A stretch of 56,699 nucleotides of DNA from Alcaligenaceae bacterium (GTDB lineage: Bacteria > Pseudomonadota > Gammaproteobacteria > Burkholderiales > Burkholderiaceae_B). Positions 38,462 to 47,310 of the stretch are shown here, one piece after another (positions within the stretch are counted from its first letter, which is position 1; each line of letters opens with the position of its first letter). The stretch is from the NCBI GenBank assembly GCA_029263795.1, contig JAJUFI010000003.1, positions 1-56,699 of the forward strand. The letters are read 5' to 3'. The notes under the pieces are model-generated. The model was given only the letters and a program-made list of their open reading frames with translations, was not told the origin of the DNA and did no database searches. Made by a program: the position numbers and the translations under genes.

Positions 38462-39049
38462 ATGACAGCCACTCTGCAGTCTGAAAACACAGTCAACCTG
38501 TCCAGGCAGCTCCTTGTGGCCATGCCCGGCAAGGTCATGGGCAGCCTGGCCAACACCGTTATTTATATTTGCGAACATACCGAGCAAGGCGCGCTCGGGC
38601 TGGTGATCAACCGCCCTACCGATCTGACCGTGGGCGATCTTCTCAAACGGCTCGATCTGCCTCTTTCCTTGGAAATCGGCCCGCGTGAGCAAAGCCCCGT
38701 CTTTTTCGGTGGCCCCGTGCAGACGGATCGCGGTTTCGTCCTGCACATGCCGGCCCATGGCTATGGTTCCAGCATTCAGCTGGGGGATATTGCACTTACG
38801 ACTTCGCGCGACGTGCTGCAGGATGTCGCCGTCGGCAAGGGTCCGGAGCACATGCTCATCACCCTGGGGTATGCCGGCTGGGGCGCAGGGCAGCTTGAAG
38901 ACGAGCTGGCCCAGAATGCCTGGCTGCATGTTGACGCCAACAACCATATTCTGTTCGATCTGGAACCCGAAAAGCGCTACGAGGCGGCCCTTGCACAGCT
39001 GGGCATCGACAACCCAATCATGCTGTCGGGCGACGCCGGCCATGCCTGA
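38462..39049 (+). CDS. yqgE: YqgE/AlgH family protein (UPF0301)
   Basis: The 195-residue protein matches the UPF0301 family: LSRQLLVAMPGKVMGSLANT near the start, ALGLVINRPTDL, VFFGGPVQTDRGFVLH and GYAGWGAGQLEDEL. The molecular function of the family is not established; AlgH has been linked to alginate regulation in Pseudomonas. It overlaps ruvX by 8 bp, the widely conserved yqgE-yqgF pairing. Confidence 0.93.
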   Translation: MTATLQSENTVNLSRQLLVAMPGKVMGSLANTVIYICEHTEQGALGLVINRPTDLTVGDLLKRLDLPLSLEIGPREQSPVFFGGPVQTDRGFVLHMPAHGYGSSIQLGDIALTTSRDVLQDVAVGKGPEHMLITLGYAGWGAGQLEDELAQNAWLHVDANNHILFDLEPEKRYEAALAQLGIDNPIMLSGDAGHA

Positions 39050-39461
39050 GTCTTCCAGGGAAGAAACGCTGCTGGCTTTCGACTACGGTCTGAAGAAGAT
39101 CGGGGTGGCCATCGGCAATACATTGACCAGGCAGGCTCGCCCGCTGGAGGTATTGCGTCCGGTCACCCGAGAGCAACGCTTCCAGGCAATAGGCAAACTG
39201 CTCAGGGAATGGGAGCCCAACCGGGTGGTGGTGGGCCTTCCACTCACCACCGACGGCCAGGAACAGTATGCCTCCTTGCGCTGCAGGCGATTTGCCAACC
39301 AGCTCCATGGACGCTACGGCCTTGCCGTTGAACTGGTCGATGAACGCGGCACCAGTATTGAAGCCCAGGCCGTTCTGGGCAACAACGACGATGATGATGC
39401 AGTCGCGGCGGCCCTGATCCTTCAGCGTTATCTCGACGCCTTGCCCACGCAGAACAGGTAG
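39042..39461 (+). CDS. ruvX: RuvX/YqgF, RNase H-fold putative Holliday junction resolvase
   Basis: YqgF proteins share the RuvC/RNase H fold and are implicated in 16S rRNA 5'-end processing. The 139-residue protein has the catalytic-type segments AFDYGLKKIGVAIG (first Asp), VVVGLPLTTDG, VDERGTSIEA (Glu), and the late Asp in DDDDAVAAALILQ. ATG 39042 lies inside the end of yqgE; the frame is open further upstream only inside that gene. Confidence 0.93.
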   Translation: MPESSREETLLAFDYGLKKIGVAIGNTLTRQARPLEVLRPVTREQRFQAIGKLLREWEPNRVVVGLPLTTDGQEQYASLRCRRFANQLHGRYGLAVELVDERGTSIEAQAVLGNNDDDDAVAAALILQRYLDALPTQNR

Positions 39462-39467
39462 GTTGGA

Positions 39468-40238
39468 GTGGGCTATCTGCTGTTTCCGTTCCGATTGCTG
39501 GCGGTTGTTATCTGGGTGTTGGCTGGTCTTTTCACCGTCATCGCTGTTTTTCCCTTTGTCTCCCTTTCCCTGCGCCAATGCCTGATCAAGCACTGGTCCC
39601 GTGTGCTCATGGCATGTTGCGGGGTAAAAATGCGTCGCCGGGGTGAGCCCAAGCTTGAAGGTCCGGTGCTATGGGTGGCCAACCACGTTTCATGGGTGGA
39701 TATCTTCGTCCTCGATAGTGTGCGGGCTGTCTGTTTCATTGCCAAAAGTGACATACGCAAGTGGCCGCTGCTGGGTTGGCTGGTGGCGGGTGCCGGCACC
39801 CTGTTCATAGAGCGGGGAAGGCGGCATGCAGTGCGGGCTGTGGGGCACCAAATGGCGGCCCGCTTCGCCAGCGGCGAAGCCGTCGGTCTGTTTCCGGAAG
39901 GCACCACGTCGCCGGGGCTGGAAGTCGCCCAATTCCATAGCAGCCTGTTTGACCCAGCCTTGCGGGCCGGTGCCGACATTCAGCCCGTGGCCCTGGTGTT
40001 TCTCCATCAGGGCCGGCGCAGCAGCCGTCATGCATTCGTCGGCGAACAGACGCTGGTGCACAACCTCTGGTTGCTGCTGACTTCCACTAGCACCTGTGTA
40101 GAAACGGTCTTTCTGCCCGTCATATCGGCTGGTGAATGCGTACAGCTGGGACGCGCCGCCGTTGCCGCGCGGGCGCATCAGCAAATTCGCGAAGTAGTGG
40201 AAGCCGAAGCCGTCATTCCGCCGCAGCGGGCGTCTTGA
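39468..40238 (+). CDS. PlsC-type lysophospholipid acyltransferase
   Basis: The 256-residue membrane protein has an N-terminal hydrophobic segment (about 8-30) and acyltransferase motifs NHVSWVD (motif I, NHX4D, about 72-78), IERGRR (motif II) and FPEGTTS (motif III, about 142-148). It probably acylates lysophosphatidate or a lyso-ornithine-type lipid at the inner membrane. It starts with GTG at 39468, 6 bp after ruvX. The 3' end overlaps apaH on the other strand by 26 bp. Confidence 0.88.
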   Translation: MGYLLFPFRLLAVVIWVLAGLFTVIAVFPFVSLSLRQCLIKHWSRVLMACCGVKMRRRGEPKLEGPVLWVANHVSWVDIFVLDSVRAVCFIAKSDIRKWPLLGWLVAGAGTLFIERGRRHAVRAVGHQMAARFASGEAVGLFPEGTTSPGLEVAQFHSSLFDPALRAGADIQPVALVFLHQGRRSSRHAFVGEQTLVHNLWLLLTSTSTCVETVFLPVISAGECVQLGRAAVAARAHQQIREVVEAEAVIPPQRAS

Positions 40239-41049
40239 ACTGGTGGCAATTCACTTGAACCAGCCGGTGGTCGTGCAGGCGCAGTGCGGTTAATTGGCGC
40301 CCCCACACACAGCCGGTGTCCAGACAGATTACATCGGGGCGAATCATCAGACCCAGGGTCGACCAGTGACCGAAAACGATGGTTTCGTCTTCTATGGCGC
40401 GCCCCGGCACGTCAAACCACGGCAACAGGCCGCCCTTGTTGTCGGGTGCGTCCTTGTGGGCGAAATCCATTTTGCCGTCGGGAGTGCACATGCGCATTCG
40501 CGTCATGGCGTTGACGATGACGCGCAGCCGCTTTCCGCTATCCAGTGATTCGTCCCAGTAATTGGGTTCATTGCCGTAGATGCGTTCGAGCGCAGCCTGC
40601 CAGCGAGGGCTGCGCAGGGCTGCCTCCACTTCACGCGCAAGGGCCTCAGCCTGGTCAGCATTCCAGCAGGGCAGAATGCCTGCATGGACCAGAATATGGC
40701 CATGCTCACGATGCAGCATTGGGCGGTGCCGCATCCAGTCCAGTATTCCCTGGGCATCGGGAGCGTTCAGGATGTCCTGGAAAGTGTCCGACTTGCCCGG
40801 TTTTCTAATCCCCGCCGCCACAGCAAGCATGTGGATGTCATGGTTGCCCAGCACACAAATGGCACGATCACCCAGCGACATGATGGTGCGCAGTGTTTGC
40901 AGGGATTGCGGGCCACGGTTGATGAGGTCACCAGCAAACCAGAAGCGCGCGTCTTGGTCGGCGGCGATGTCGGGGTGGTCCAGCAGGCGCAGCAGGGCGT
41001 CATTACAGCCTTGCAGGTCGCCAACCATCCAGATAGGGGAAGTGCTCAT
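40213..41049 (-). CDS. apaH: Symmetrical diadenosine tetraphosphatase
   Basis: ApaH splits Ap4A into two ADP and also removes Np4-type RNA caps. The 278-residue phosphoesterase has the metal-binding sequence GDLQGC (about 9-14), [17 protein letters not shown] and VFGHWSTLG. Its ATG overlaps the lptG stop (ATGA). E. coli ApaH has 280 residues. It is the last gene of the minus-strand run that starts at mpl. Confidence 0.95.
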   Translation of the reverse strand: MSTSPIWMVGDLQGCNDALLRLLDHPDIAADQDARFWFAGDLINRGPQSLQTLRTIMSLGDRAICVLGNHDIHMLAVAAGIRKPGKSDTFQDILNAPDAQGILDWMRHRPMLHREHGHILVHAGILPCWNADQAEALAREVEAALRSPRWQAALERIYGNEPNYWDESLDSGKRLRVIVNAMTRMRMCTPDGKMDFAHKDAPDNKGGLLPWFDVPGRAIEDETIVFGHWSTLGLMIRPDVICLDTGCVWGRQLTALRLHDHRLVQVNCHQFKTPAAAE

Positions 41050-42224
41050 GAGAGGGTCCTGCTCCAGGGTGCGCGTGTCTGGATGAAGCGTCGCACCCCA
41101 TGTTGGTTTTCCATTAGCAGCAACGCGCTGAATGCCAGTAACAAGGCGGCCAGATTGGGTACAAGTGCGGTCACCCATGGCGCCCAGCGGCTCAGCATGC
41201 CCACGTTGAGGGCAAGCTGATTGGCCATGAAGAAGCCCACACCCAGCAGAATGCCGATGAAGACCTTGCTGCCCACGCCTCCCTTGCGGGTCTGCATGAA
41301 GGCGATGGGTGCTGCAATGGTCATCATTACGAAGAGGGTGAAGGGGTAGGCAATCTTCCGCCAGAGCGCCACCACCTGCCGTTCGGTCGTCAGATTGTTG
41401 TCTGCGAGATAACTTATGTAGTCGAGCAAGTCATGTATGGACATGCGTTCCGGTGTGAGCACACGCGCAATCAGCCGTTCCGGCGTGAGCGATGTGTCCA
41501 GGATTCGCTCGGGCACTCGTTCCAGGCGGGTGACGGGTTCGGCTGGGGGCTGGGCATCGGCCAGCGCACGAATGGATGTTTCGTCTATGGTGGTTTGGGT
41601 GACATCGGTCAGGTGCAGTTTGCCGCCGGAAAATTTCCCCGTGGCTGCCTGAGACATGGCGGCTAGTTCCTGGCCGGGCCGGAATTCGTAAAGGGTGATT
41701 TCGCTGACGGTGCCATCGGCACTCAACTGCGAAATGTTGATCACGCGGGTGCCCCCGTTGGGGTCCATTTCTTTGAACCAGTAGCCGCTAGCCATCCGGC
41801 CGCCTTCGGCGCGGCCCAGCAGACGCAGACTGACATCGTTGGCCTTGAGCTCGGCGGCCGGGGTTATGACTTCCGACAAGATGAAAGCGCCAACTACCCA
41901 GGGAATGGTGACCAGCCAGAGCATACCGAGCAGTTTCAGGCCGCTGACTCCCGATACACGCAAAATCACCAGCTCGTTGCGTTGTGCCAGCCCTGCCAGG
42001 GCCAGAACGGAGCCGATCAGCACACCAATGGGCAGCAGATCGTAAAGATAGGTGGGGATGGCCAGAGCCTGCATGTAAAACAGGTTCAGCAGCGTGAACT
42101 TGGAGCCGACTTTGTCGAGTTCTTCGATCAGGGCGAAGAAGGTGAAAAGCCCCAGCAGGGCGACGAGCACGACTGAGGTGGACCTATAGATCTCTCTTGC
42201 AAGATAGCGACGGGTCGTGCGCAT
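41046..42224 (-). CDS. lptG: LPS export ABC transporter permease LptG
   Basis: LptG pairs with LptF in the LptB2FG complex that extracts lipopolysaccharide from the inner membrane. The 392-residue protein has two N-terminal helices, the coupling segment [19 protein letters not shown], a periplasmic beta-jellyroll of about 170 residues, and three C-terminal helices. ATG 42224 begins [13 protein letters not shown], a typical LptG start. lptF, usually next to it, is absent here; the neighbours are apaH (4-bp overlap) and mtgA. Confidence 0.92.
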   Translation of the reverse strand: MRTTRRYLAREIYRSTSVVLVALLGLFTFFALIEELDKVGSKFTLLNLFYMQALAIPTYLYDLLPIGVLIGSVLALAGLAQRNELVILRVSGVSGLKLLGMLWLVTIPWVVGAFILSEVITPAAELKANDVSLRLLGRAEGGRMASGYWFKEMDPNGGTRVINISQLSADGTVSEITLYEFRPGQELAAMSQAATGKFSGGKLHLTDVTQTTIDETSIRALADAQPPAEPVTRLERVPERILDTSLTPERLIARVLTPERMSIHDLLDYISYLADNNLTTERQVVALWRKIAYPFTLFVMMTIAAPIAFMQTRKGGVGSKVFIGILLGVGFFMANQLALNVGMLSRWAPWVTALVPNLAALLLAFSALLLMENQHGVRRFIQTRAPWSRTLS

Positions 42225-42329
42225 GGAGTGACGGCGGAAAAGCTCGAGGAACCAAATATGCAAGATTACCACTCTGCCCTCAGCGCTGCATTGGCCTGAA
42301 AATGGCCCTTGCCCGCGGGCTGGTCTGCG

Positions 42330-43034
42330 TCAGGGGATCTCCACCAGCCTCATGCGTTGCTGGATGGTGGCGGTGCGCGAACGCAGATAGGAGGTGACGC
42401 CGTTGCGATCATAATAGGCGGGGCGGGGCAGCATGGATGCCAGCCGCGCCGACTGGCTGGTCCCCAGCTGAGCGGCATCCGTCTTGTAATAGCGGCGCGC
42501 CGCCGCCTGAACTCCGAAGATGTTTTCCCCCCACTGCGCGTAATTCAGGTACAGCTCCAGAATGCGCCGTTTGCTCATGGTCAGCTCAATCATGTAGGTG
42601 ATGATGAGTTCCTGCCCCTTGCGCAGATAGCTGCGGGAGTTCGAGAGAAACAGGTTCTTGGCCAATTGCTGGCTGATGGTCGAACCGCCGCGCATGGCCT
42701 GCCTGCCTTGGGCAGCCTGGCGTTGGTTATATTCCCAGGCGCGGCGAATGTCGTCCCACTCCACCCCTGAATGGTTGACGAAGTTGGAATCTTCCGCAGC
42801 CACCACGGCCCGCTTCAGATGGTTGCTGATCTGTTCATAGGGCACAAATTCATGCACAAGCTCGGCCTCGGGTGTTTCCCGACGCAGCTCACGCAGGGTC
42901 TGCTGCATGATGGCGGTGGTTGACGGGTTATACATCCCATACCAGAGAACCAGAATGAAGATGCCCACCTGGTAGAGCAGAAGCAGAATCGTCCCGGCAA
43001 GAAATACGGTTTTGAACAGGCGCAGAATTGACAT
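42330..43034 (-). CDS. mtgA: Monofunctional biosynthetic peptidoglycan transglycosylase
   Basis: MtgA polymerises lipid II without a transpeptidase domain. The 234-residue protein has one N-terminal membrane anchor (about 6-30) and the GT51 motifs AAEDSNFVNHSG (catalytic Glu), GGSTISQQLAKNLFLS, and RRILELYLNYAQWG. It lies 11 bp after aroE on the same strand. It probably supports repair or septal synthesis. Confidence 0.95.
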   Translation of the reverse strand: MSILRLFKTVFLAGTILLLLYQVGIFILVLWYGMYNPSTTAIMQQTLRELRRETPEAELVHEFVPYEQISNHLKRAVVAAEDSNFVNHSGVEWDDIRRAWEYNQRQAAQGRQAMRGGSTISQQLAKNLFLSNSRSYLRKGQELIITYMIELTMSKRRILELYLNYAQWGENIFGVQAAARRYYKTDAAQLGTSQSARLASMLPRPAYYDRNGVTSYLRSRTATIQQRMRLVEIP

Positions 43035-43045
43035 GCCGCGGCCTG

Positions 43046-43897
43046 TCAGCCGTCACACAGCTCGGTACGCAAGCTGTGCAGGACGGTTTCGGTCTCCGGA
43101 AGAACTCCGTGCCAAATTTCAAAGCTGGCTGCGGCCTGGCCGACCAGCATGCCGAGGCCATCAGCACATTGTGTGGCGCCCTGCGCCTGCGCATGTTCCA
43201 TGAAGGCGGTGGGCCGGGCGGCATACACCATGTCATAGGCCAGCGATTCCGCTGCGTAGATGCCTTCGGGCAATTGCGGCACCTGGCCCGAAAGGCTGCC
43301 GGAAGTCGCATTGATGACAATTTCCCAGCCCGTGCCGGCTTCGCTCAGTGCGCCGCTGGAAACCTTCGCGGCGAATTGGGGCAGCCCGGCAAGGAATTCG
43401 GCCTGCAGTCCGACGGCACGTTCCGCACCGCGATTAACGATGCGCAGGTGAGCGCAGCCGGCTTCAAGCAAGGGAAGCAGGACGCCTCTCGCAGCTCCGC
43501 CGGCCCCGACCAGCAGGATGCGCCGCCCGGCGGGGTCATGTCCCAGGCGCCGCAGATCTGCCAGCAGCCCCACACCGTCCGTATTGCAACCATGCAGTTC
43601 GCCTGCATGCATCCACAACGTATTGACTGCGCCGGCCAGTTCGGCGCGGCGGCTCAGGTTACGGCGCGCGAGCTGGAAAGCTTCTTCCTTGAATGGCACA
43701 GTGACATTCAGGCCGCGACCGCCTTGTGCAAAGAAGGTGGTGATGCAGTCGGCAAAGCCGTCCAGCGGCGCAAGCAGGCGTTCGTAACTCAGTTCAATGC
43801 CGCATTGTTTTGCGAAGGCCTGGTGAATGGCGGGCGAGCGGCTGTGTTCGATGGGATTGCCAACGACGGCATAACGGGGAATCTGCGTGGTGGTCAT
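43046..43897 (-). CDS. aroE: Shikimate dehydrogenase (NADP+)
   Basis: AroE reduces 3-dehydroshikimate to shikimate in aromatic amino-acid synthesis. The 283-residue sequence has the substrate pocket GNPIEHSRSPAIHQAF (about 13-28), catalytic Lys in NVTVPFKEEAF, Asp in CNTDGVG and the NADP loop LVGAGGAARGV. It sits between the TonB-like gene (3 bp gap) and mtgA. aroQ, an earlier step of the same pathway, is encoded at 49.4 kb. Confidence 0.95.
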   Translation of the reverse strand: MTTTQIPRYAVVGNPIEHSRSPAIHQAFAKQCGIELSYERLLAPLDGFADCITTFFAQGGRGLNVTVPFKEEAFQLARRNLSRRAELAGAVNTLWMHAGELHGCNTDGVGLLADLRRLGHDPAGRRILLVGAGGAARGVLLPLLEAGCAHLRIVNRGAERAVGLQAEFLAGLPQFAAKVSSGALSEAGTGWEIVINATSGSLSGQVPQLPEGIYAAESLAYDMVYAARPTAFMEHAQAQGATQCADGLGMLVGQAAASFEIWHGVLPETETVLHSLRTELCDG

Positions 43898-43900
43898 CGC

Positions 43901-44779
43901 TCAGGGTCGGGTTTCCAAATGCTCGTGGGTGAAATGCCACGTGCGTGTGATGGCCAGGACGTCTGTGCCCTGGGAAATTTCAGGTGGAAGGGGCGGGAAC
44001 GGGGCCGCAAGCTGCACGATGCGCAGCGCAGCCTGATTAAGAACCGCGTGGGCGGCGGGCCGGTCAATTTCCACACGTACGAGGGAGCCATCGCGGCGGA
44101 TGTAGACGGTCAGCTGTAAGCTGCCGTAGATCTTGCCTCGCGCCTCCAATGGATAGTGCTGCGTTCCAAGCATCTCGATCTTCTGGCGCCAGGCTTCAAG
44201 ATAACGCGCCTCCGGAATGGAGGAGGCCGACGGCCCGACGAAATGGACCCGGGGACGGGAGTTGTACCGGCTGATCTTTTCCTTGATCGCGGCAATCTGA
44301 GCATTGACGACCCTGCTTTCCTGCAGAAGTTCATCCTCACCCGGGGCAGCCGGCTCGTCGCCGGGGCGCAGGCCCTGGCCGGCCGCGGTGCTTGATGCAC
44401 GTTCCTCCAGCAGTGCGAGCAGCCGCTCCTGTTCTGCCTCCAGTTCCTGCTGGCGTTTCAACAAGGCAGGCAATGCATACTCGAACGGGAGATCGGAAGC
44501 CGTAACCGGCAGCGGCGTGGATGCCACGCCAGTGTCTGCCGGCCCCCCGCCATCGAAGTCGTGTTGCGCCAGAACCTGGGGTTGCATGGGCGGAGTGTCG
44601 CCGCGCACATTCAGCAGAATCACCTCCAGCCCGCCTTCCACCGGCCTGGGGGCTGGAGGTGAAGTGAAATGGATGGCCAACAGCGCAGCATGCACAGCAA
44701 TGGAAATGAGCAGCGCAATACCGAAATAGTCATCGCGGGCGGGGCGAACCTGCAGAAGTCTGGCGGCTAGGACTGACAT
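43901..44779 (-). CDS. TonB-like energy-transducer/TonB C-terminal domain protein
   Basis: The 292-residue protein has a short cytoplasmic N-terminus, one transmembrane helix (about 20-38, with SIAVHAALLAIHF, a TonB-like His), a coiled coil rich in Glu/Gln (about 105-175), and a C-terminal TonB-type domain (about 200-285: YPLEARGKIYGSLQLTVYI and VLNQAALRIVQLAAPFPPLP). No exbB/exbD genes are near, so it may be a TolA- or TonB-like periplasmic linker for a different complex. It lies between RNase II and aroE in a tight operon. Confidence 0.82.
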   Translation of the reverse strand: MSVLAARLLQVRPARDDYFGIALLISIAVHAALLAIHFTSPPAPRPVEGGLEVILLNVRGDTPPMQPQVLAQHDFDGGGPADTGVASTPLPVTASDLPFEYALPALLKRQQELEAEQERLLALLEERASSTAAGQGLRPGDEPAAPGEDELLQESRVVNAQIAAIKEKISRYNSRPRVHFVGPSASSIPEARYLEAWRQKIEMLGTQHYPLEARGKIYGSLQLTVYIRRDGSLVRVEIDRPAAHAVLNQAALRIVQLAAPFPPLPPEISQGTDVLAITRTWHFTHEHLETRP

Positions 44780-44796
44780 GGTCGAAGGCTGGCGGT

Positions 44797-46683
44797 TCAG
44801 GCTGGATCAGTGTCGCGCAGCCTGCATTCCAGTTCAAGCGTCAGCTCGTCGAAGCCCAGGATATCGATGGTGACGCGGTGGCCACGTTCCAGCGGGGGCA
44901 AGCCCGGAACCTTCGTCACCAGTGGAGCACCTTCCAGCCGCACCAGGTCGTCGCGCAGCACAGTGGCCTCGATGGTGCGGATCTCCTGTTGTTGCAGCCA
45001 GCGCAAGGTCCAGTAACGTTCCATGGCGCTCTGGTAATCTCCCCAGGCGGCATACTGGGCGTCAAAGGCCCCGATGATGGCGAACAGGTCGGCGTCCTTG
45101 GGTTTGAAGGGAGCAGCCAGCCGGGCTGACACTCCGTGCTTCGCCGTGGCGATGATCTGCCACTGGTTGACCAAGTCCACGTAGCGCCGCAGCGGGGAAG
45201 TGGACCAGGCGTAGTAAGGTACCCCGATGGCTTCATGAGGCAGGGCATGGGTGGACATGCGTACCCGTCCGGCCTGTTGTGAGCGGTAGATGCCCGGCAC
45301 CCCATGCTGGGCGAGCAGCCCGCCCCAGAGGTTGTTCGCCAGAATCATGTATTCCGCGATGATTCGGTCCACGGGAGCGTCGCGGCGGCGCGGTATGAGC
45401 CGCACACGGGTGTTCGGGTCGTCATGCGGCCCTTCCAGCACAAAGCTGTATTCCACACGGCCATTGTTTTCCGACTTGCCGCGCACGGCATCACGCTGGG
45501 CACTGAGGTGCAGGGCGAAACGCCAGAGCGGGCGCAGCCATTCACCATATGCCAGGGGAGTTGCTGGGTCGTCCAGCGCCTCGACCGTGATTTCCTCGTC
45601 CAGGGCATCGTGTCGCAGGTTGCGCGCCACGTTGATCCGCTCCAGGCGGGTTTCGGTATTGAGAAGCTCACCGGATGCCAGATCGGCGTCCACATAAAGG
45701 GAGAGGGCGGGACGCAGTTTGCCAGCATCAAGGGAAAAGGTTGAAATGAGTTCCTCCGGCAACATGGGAATCTTATGGCCGGGGATATACACGGTAGACA
45801 TCCGGCTGCGGGCCATGCGGTCCAGTTCGCCATCGCGTTCAATGCCCAGGCCAGGCGCCGCAATGTGGATTCCGATCCGAACCTTGTCGCCACCAAGGGA
45901 GGTCACCGACAGGGCATCGTCAACCTCGGTGGTGTAGCTGTCATCCATGGAATAGGCAACAACGTCTGCAATCGGCAGGTCATCGAAACCTGTTGGGGGA
46001 ACCACAGGCGGAAAGGCACTGCCCTTGGGAAAGTGTGTGGCCATGAAGCGCGCTTGGTGCAGGGCCAGGGGGTGTGGCCATGCGCCCGTCGAGAGCAACA
46101 TGCGCTCCGGGGTGGTGCGAGCCTGTTCCACGGCTGCGGAAAACGCCTTCCATTCGTTTGAGTTCTTGTCCGGTTTTGTCAGCAGGGAAGTGGCCACGGC
46201 TGCGATTTCCGGCGGCAGTTCGCCCGCTAGAAGTTGCTCCGTCCAGCGCTGCTGCTGCTCGGCCTGTTGGCGTTTCTTCTCAATGGCAGCCAAGGCAGCG
46301 GCCAGTATGTCCGGAGGCGCTGGGCGATAGCGACCCTTGCCGCGCCTGTGAAAATACGCGGGGGCACTGTTGAGGGCAAAAATCAGGGCCGCCTTTTCCA
46401 CGGCGCTGGGCGGGTGCCCGTAGTAGTCTTCTGCGAATACCGTGGCCTCGAATTCTTCCTGCGGAGCGCACTCCCAGAGGAAATCAATTTCGATTTCCTC
46501 TGCGGCCGCCTGAGCTTCACTCAGAAGCTGGGGCGGCTCGGGCGCGTTGAACTCGAACAGCACGCTGGCGTTCTTGATCTTGCTGCGTTTGCCCGATTCT
46601 GACTCGACCTGCATGGTTGAGTCGGCCCGGGAGATTATTCTTGCGGCCTTGAAAACGCCGCTTTCTTCGTAAAGAACGTGCAT
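44797..46683 (-). CDS. RNase II/RNB-family 3'-5' exoribonuclease
   Basis: The 628-residue protein has N-terminal winged-helix/S1-like regions (to about 240), the RNB catalytic domain (about 242-530) and a short S1-like tail. The metal site reads YSMDDSYTTEVDDA: Asp247 or 248, then Glu253, Asp255 and Asp256, so the first Asp of the usual DxDD cluster is Glu. This E-V-D-D form occurs in a divergent RNase II branch rather than classical RNB/RNR. ATG 46683 is chosen over an upstream TTG. It follows yqiA by 36 bp and precedes the TonB-like gene. Confidence 0.87.
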   Translation of the reverse strand: MHVLYEESGVFKAARIISRADSTMQVESESGKRSKIKNASVLFEFNAPEPPQLLSEAQAAAEEIEIDFLWECAPQEEFEATVFAEDYYGHPPSAVEKAALIFALNSAPAYFHRRGKGRYRPAPPDILAAALAAIEKKRQQAEQQQRWTEQLLAGELPPEIAAVATSLLTKPDKNSNEWKAFSAAVEQARTTPERMLLSTGAWPHPLALHQARFMATHFPKGSAFPPVVPPTGFDDLPIADVVAYSMDDSYTTEVDDALSVTSLGGDKVRIGIHIAAPGLGIERDGELDRMARSRMSTVYIPGHKIPMLPEELISTFSLDAGKLRPALSLYVDADLASGELLNTETRLERINVARNLRHDALDEEITVEALDDPATPLAYGEWLRPLWRFALHLSAQRDAVRGKSENNGRVEYSFVLEGPHDDPNTRVRLIPRRRDAPVDRIIAEYMILANNLWGGLLAQHGVPGIYRSQQAGRVRMSTHALPHEAIGVPYYAWSTSPLRRYVDLVNQWQIIATAKHGVSARLAAPFKPKDADLFAIIGAFDAQYAAWGDYQSAMERYWTLRWLQQQEIRTIEATVLRDDLVRLEGAPLVTKVPGLPPLERGHRVTIDILGFDELTLELECRLRDTDPA

Positions 46684-46719
46684 GATGTCTTTGTCTGATG
46701 CCGTGTGTTGCGGCAAGTT

Positions 46720-47310
46720 CTATCGGGGCTGCAGAACGCGTTCGAGCACCTCGGGCAACCACTGTTCAAAGTCCGAGATGCCGTGGTCACTGCCTTCCAG
46801 CAGGCGCAGTTCGCAGCCTTTGTACCAATCGACCATCTCGCGCCAATCCAGGACTTCGTCTCCCTTGGCGGCCAAAAGGTAATAGCGTTCCGGATGAACG
46901 GGGCGCCCTGTGGCCATGTCGGCTAGTTCATCTACATATTCGGGCAGGAAGTGGAATCGCTCATCGGAGTTCCACATGGTGTGTTCGCCAACCTGTGTGG
47001 CGAGGTCGCGGGCGGCATGGACGACGGGGTTGAAAAGCAGCGCACGGCATTGCCATGCCTCCGCCAGGCAAGTCGCGTAATAGCCGCCCAAAGATGAGCC
47101 CAGCACCACAAGTTCGTTCTCCGGCTTCATGACGCGGGCTACTTCCTGTTCAATGAGCCGGTTGCAAAGTTCGATTGCGCGCTTGGGGCTCGGTGGAAGC
47201 TGCGGGCAGCGCCAGTCATCACCCCGGCCGGCCTCTTTGACGGCTCGCTCCAGCAGGGTGGCCTTGGTGGATTGCGGGGACGAACGGAAACCATGCAGGT
47301 ACAGAATCAT
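46720..47310 (-). CDS. yqiA: YqiA-family alpha/beta-hydrolase esterase
   Basis: The 196-residue protein starts with YLHGFRSSPQSTKA and has the nucleophile elbow GSSLGGYYA (Ser about 73), Asp in AAKGDEVLDW and His in GSDHGISDF, the complete catalytic triad of the YqiA/UPF0227 group. Substrate unknown; E. coli YqiA hydrolyses short acyl esters. It overlaps mpl by 4 bases. Confidence 0.9.
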   Translation of the reverse strand: MILYLHGFRSSPQSTKATLLERAVKEAGRGDDWRCPQLPPSPKRAIELCNRLIEQEVARVMKPENELVVLGSSLGGYYATCLAEAWQCRALLFNPVVHAARDLATQVGEHTMWNSDERFHFLPEYVDELADMATGRPVHPERYYLLAAKGDEVLDWREMVDWYKGCELRLLEGSDHGISDFEQWLPEVLERVLQPR

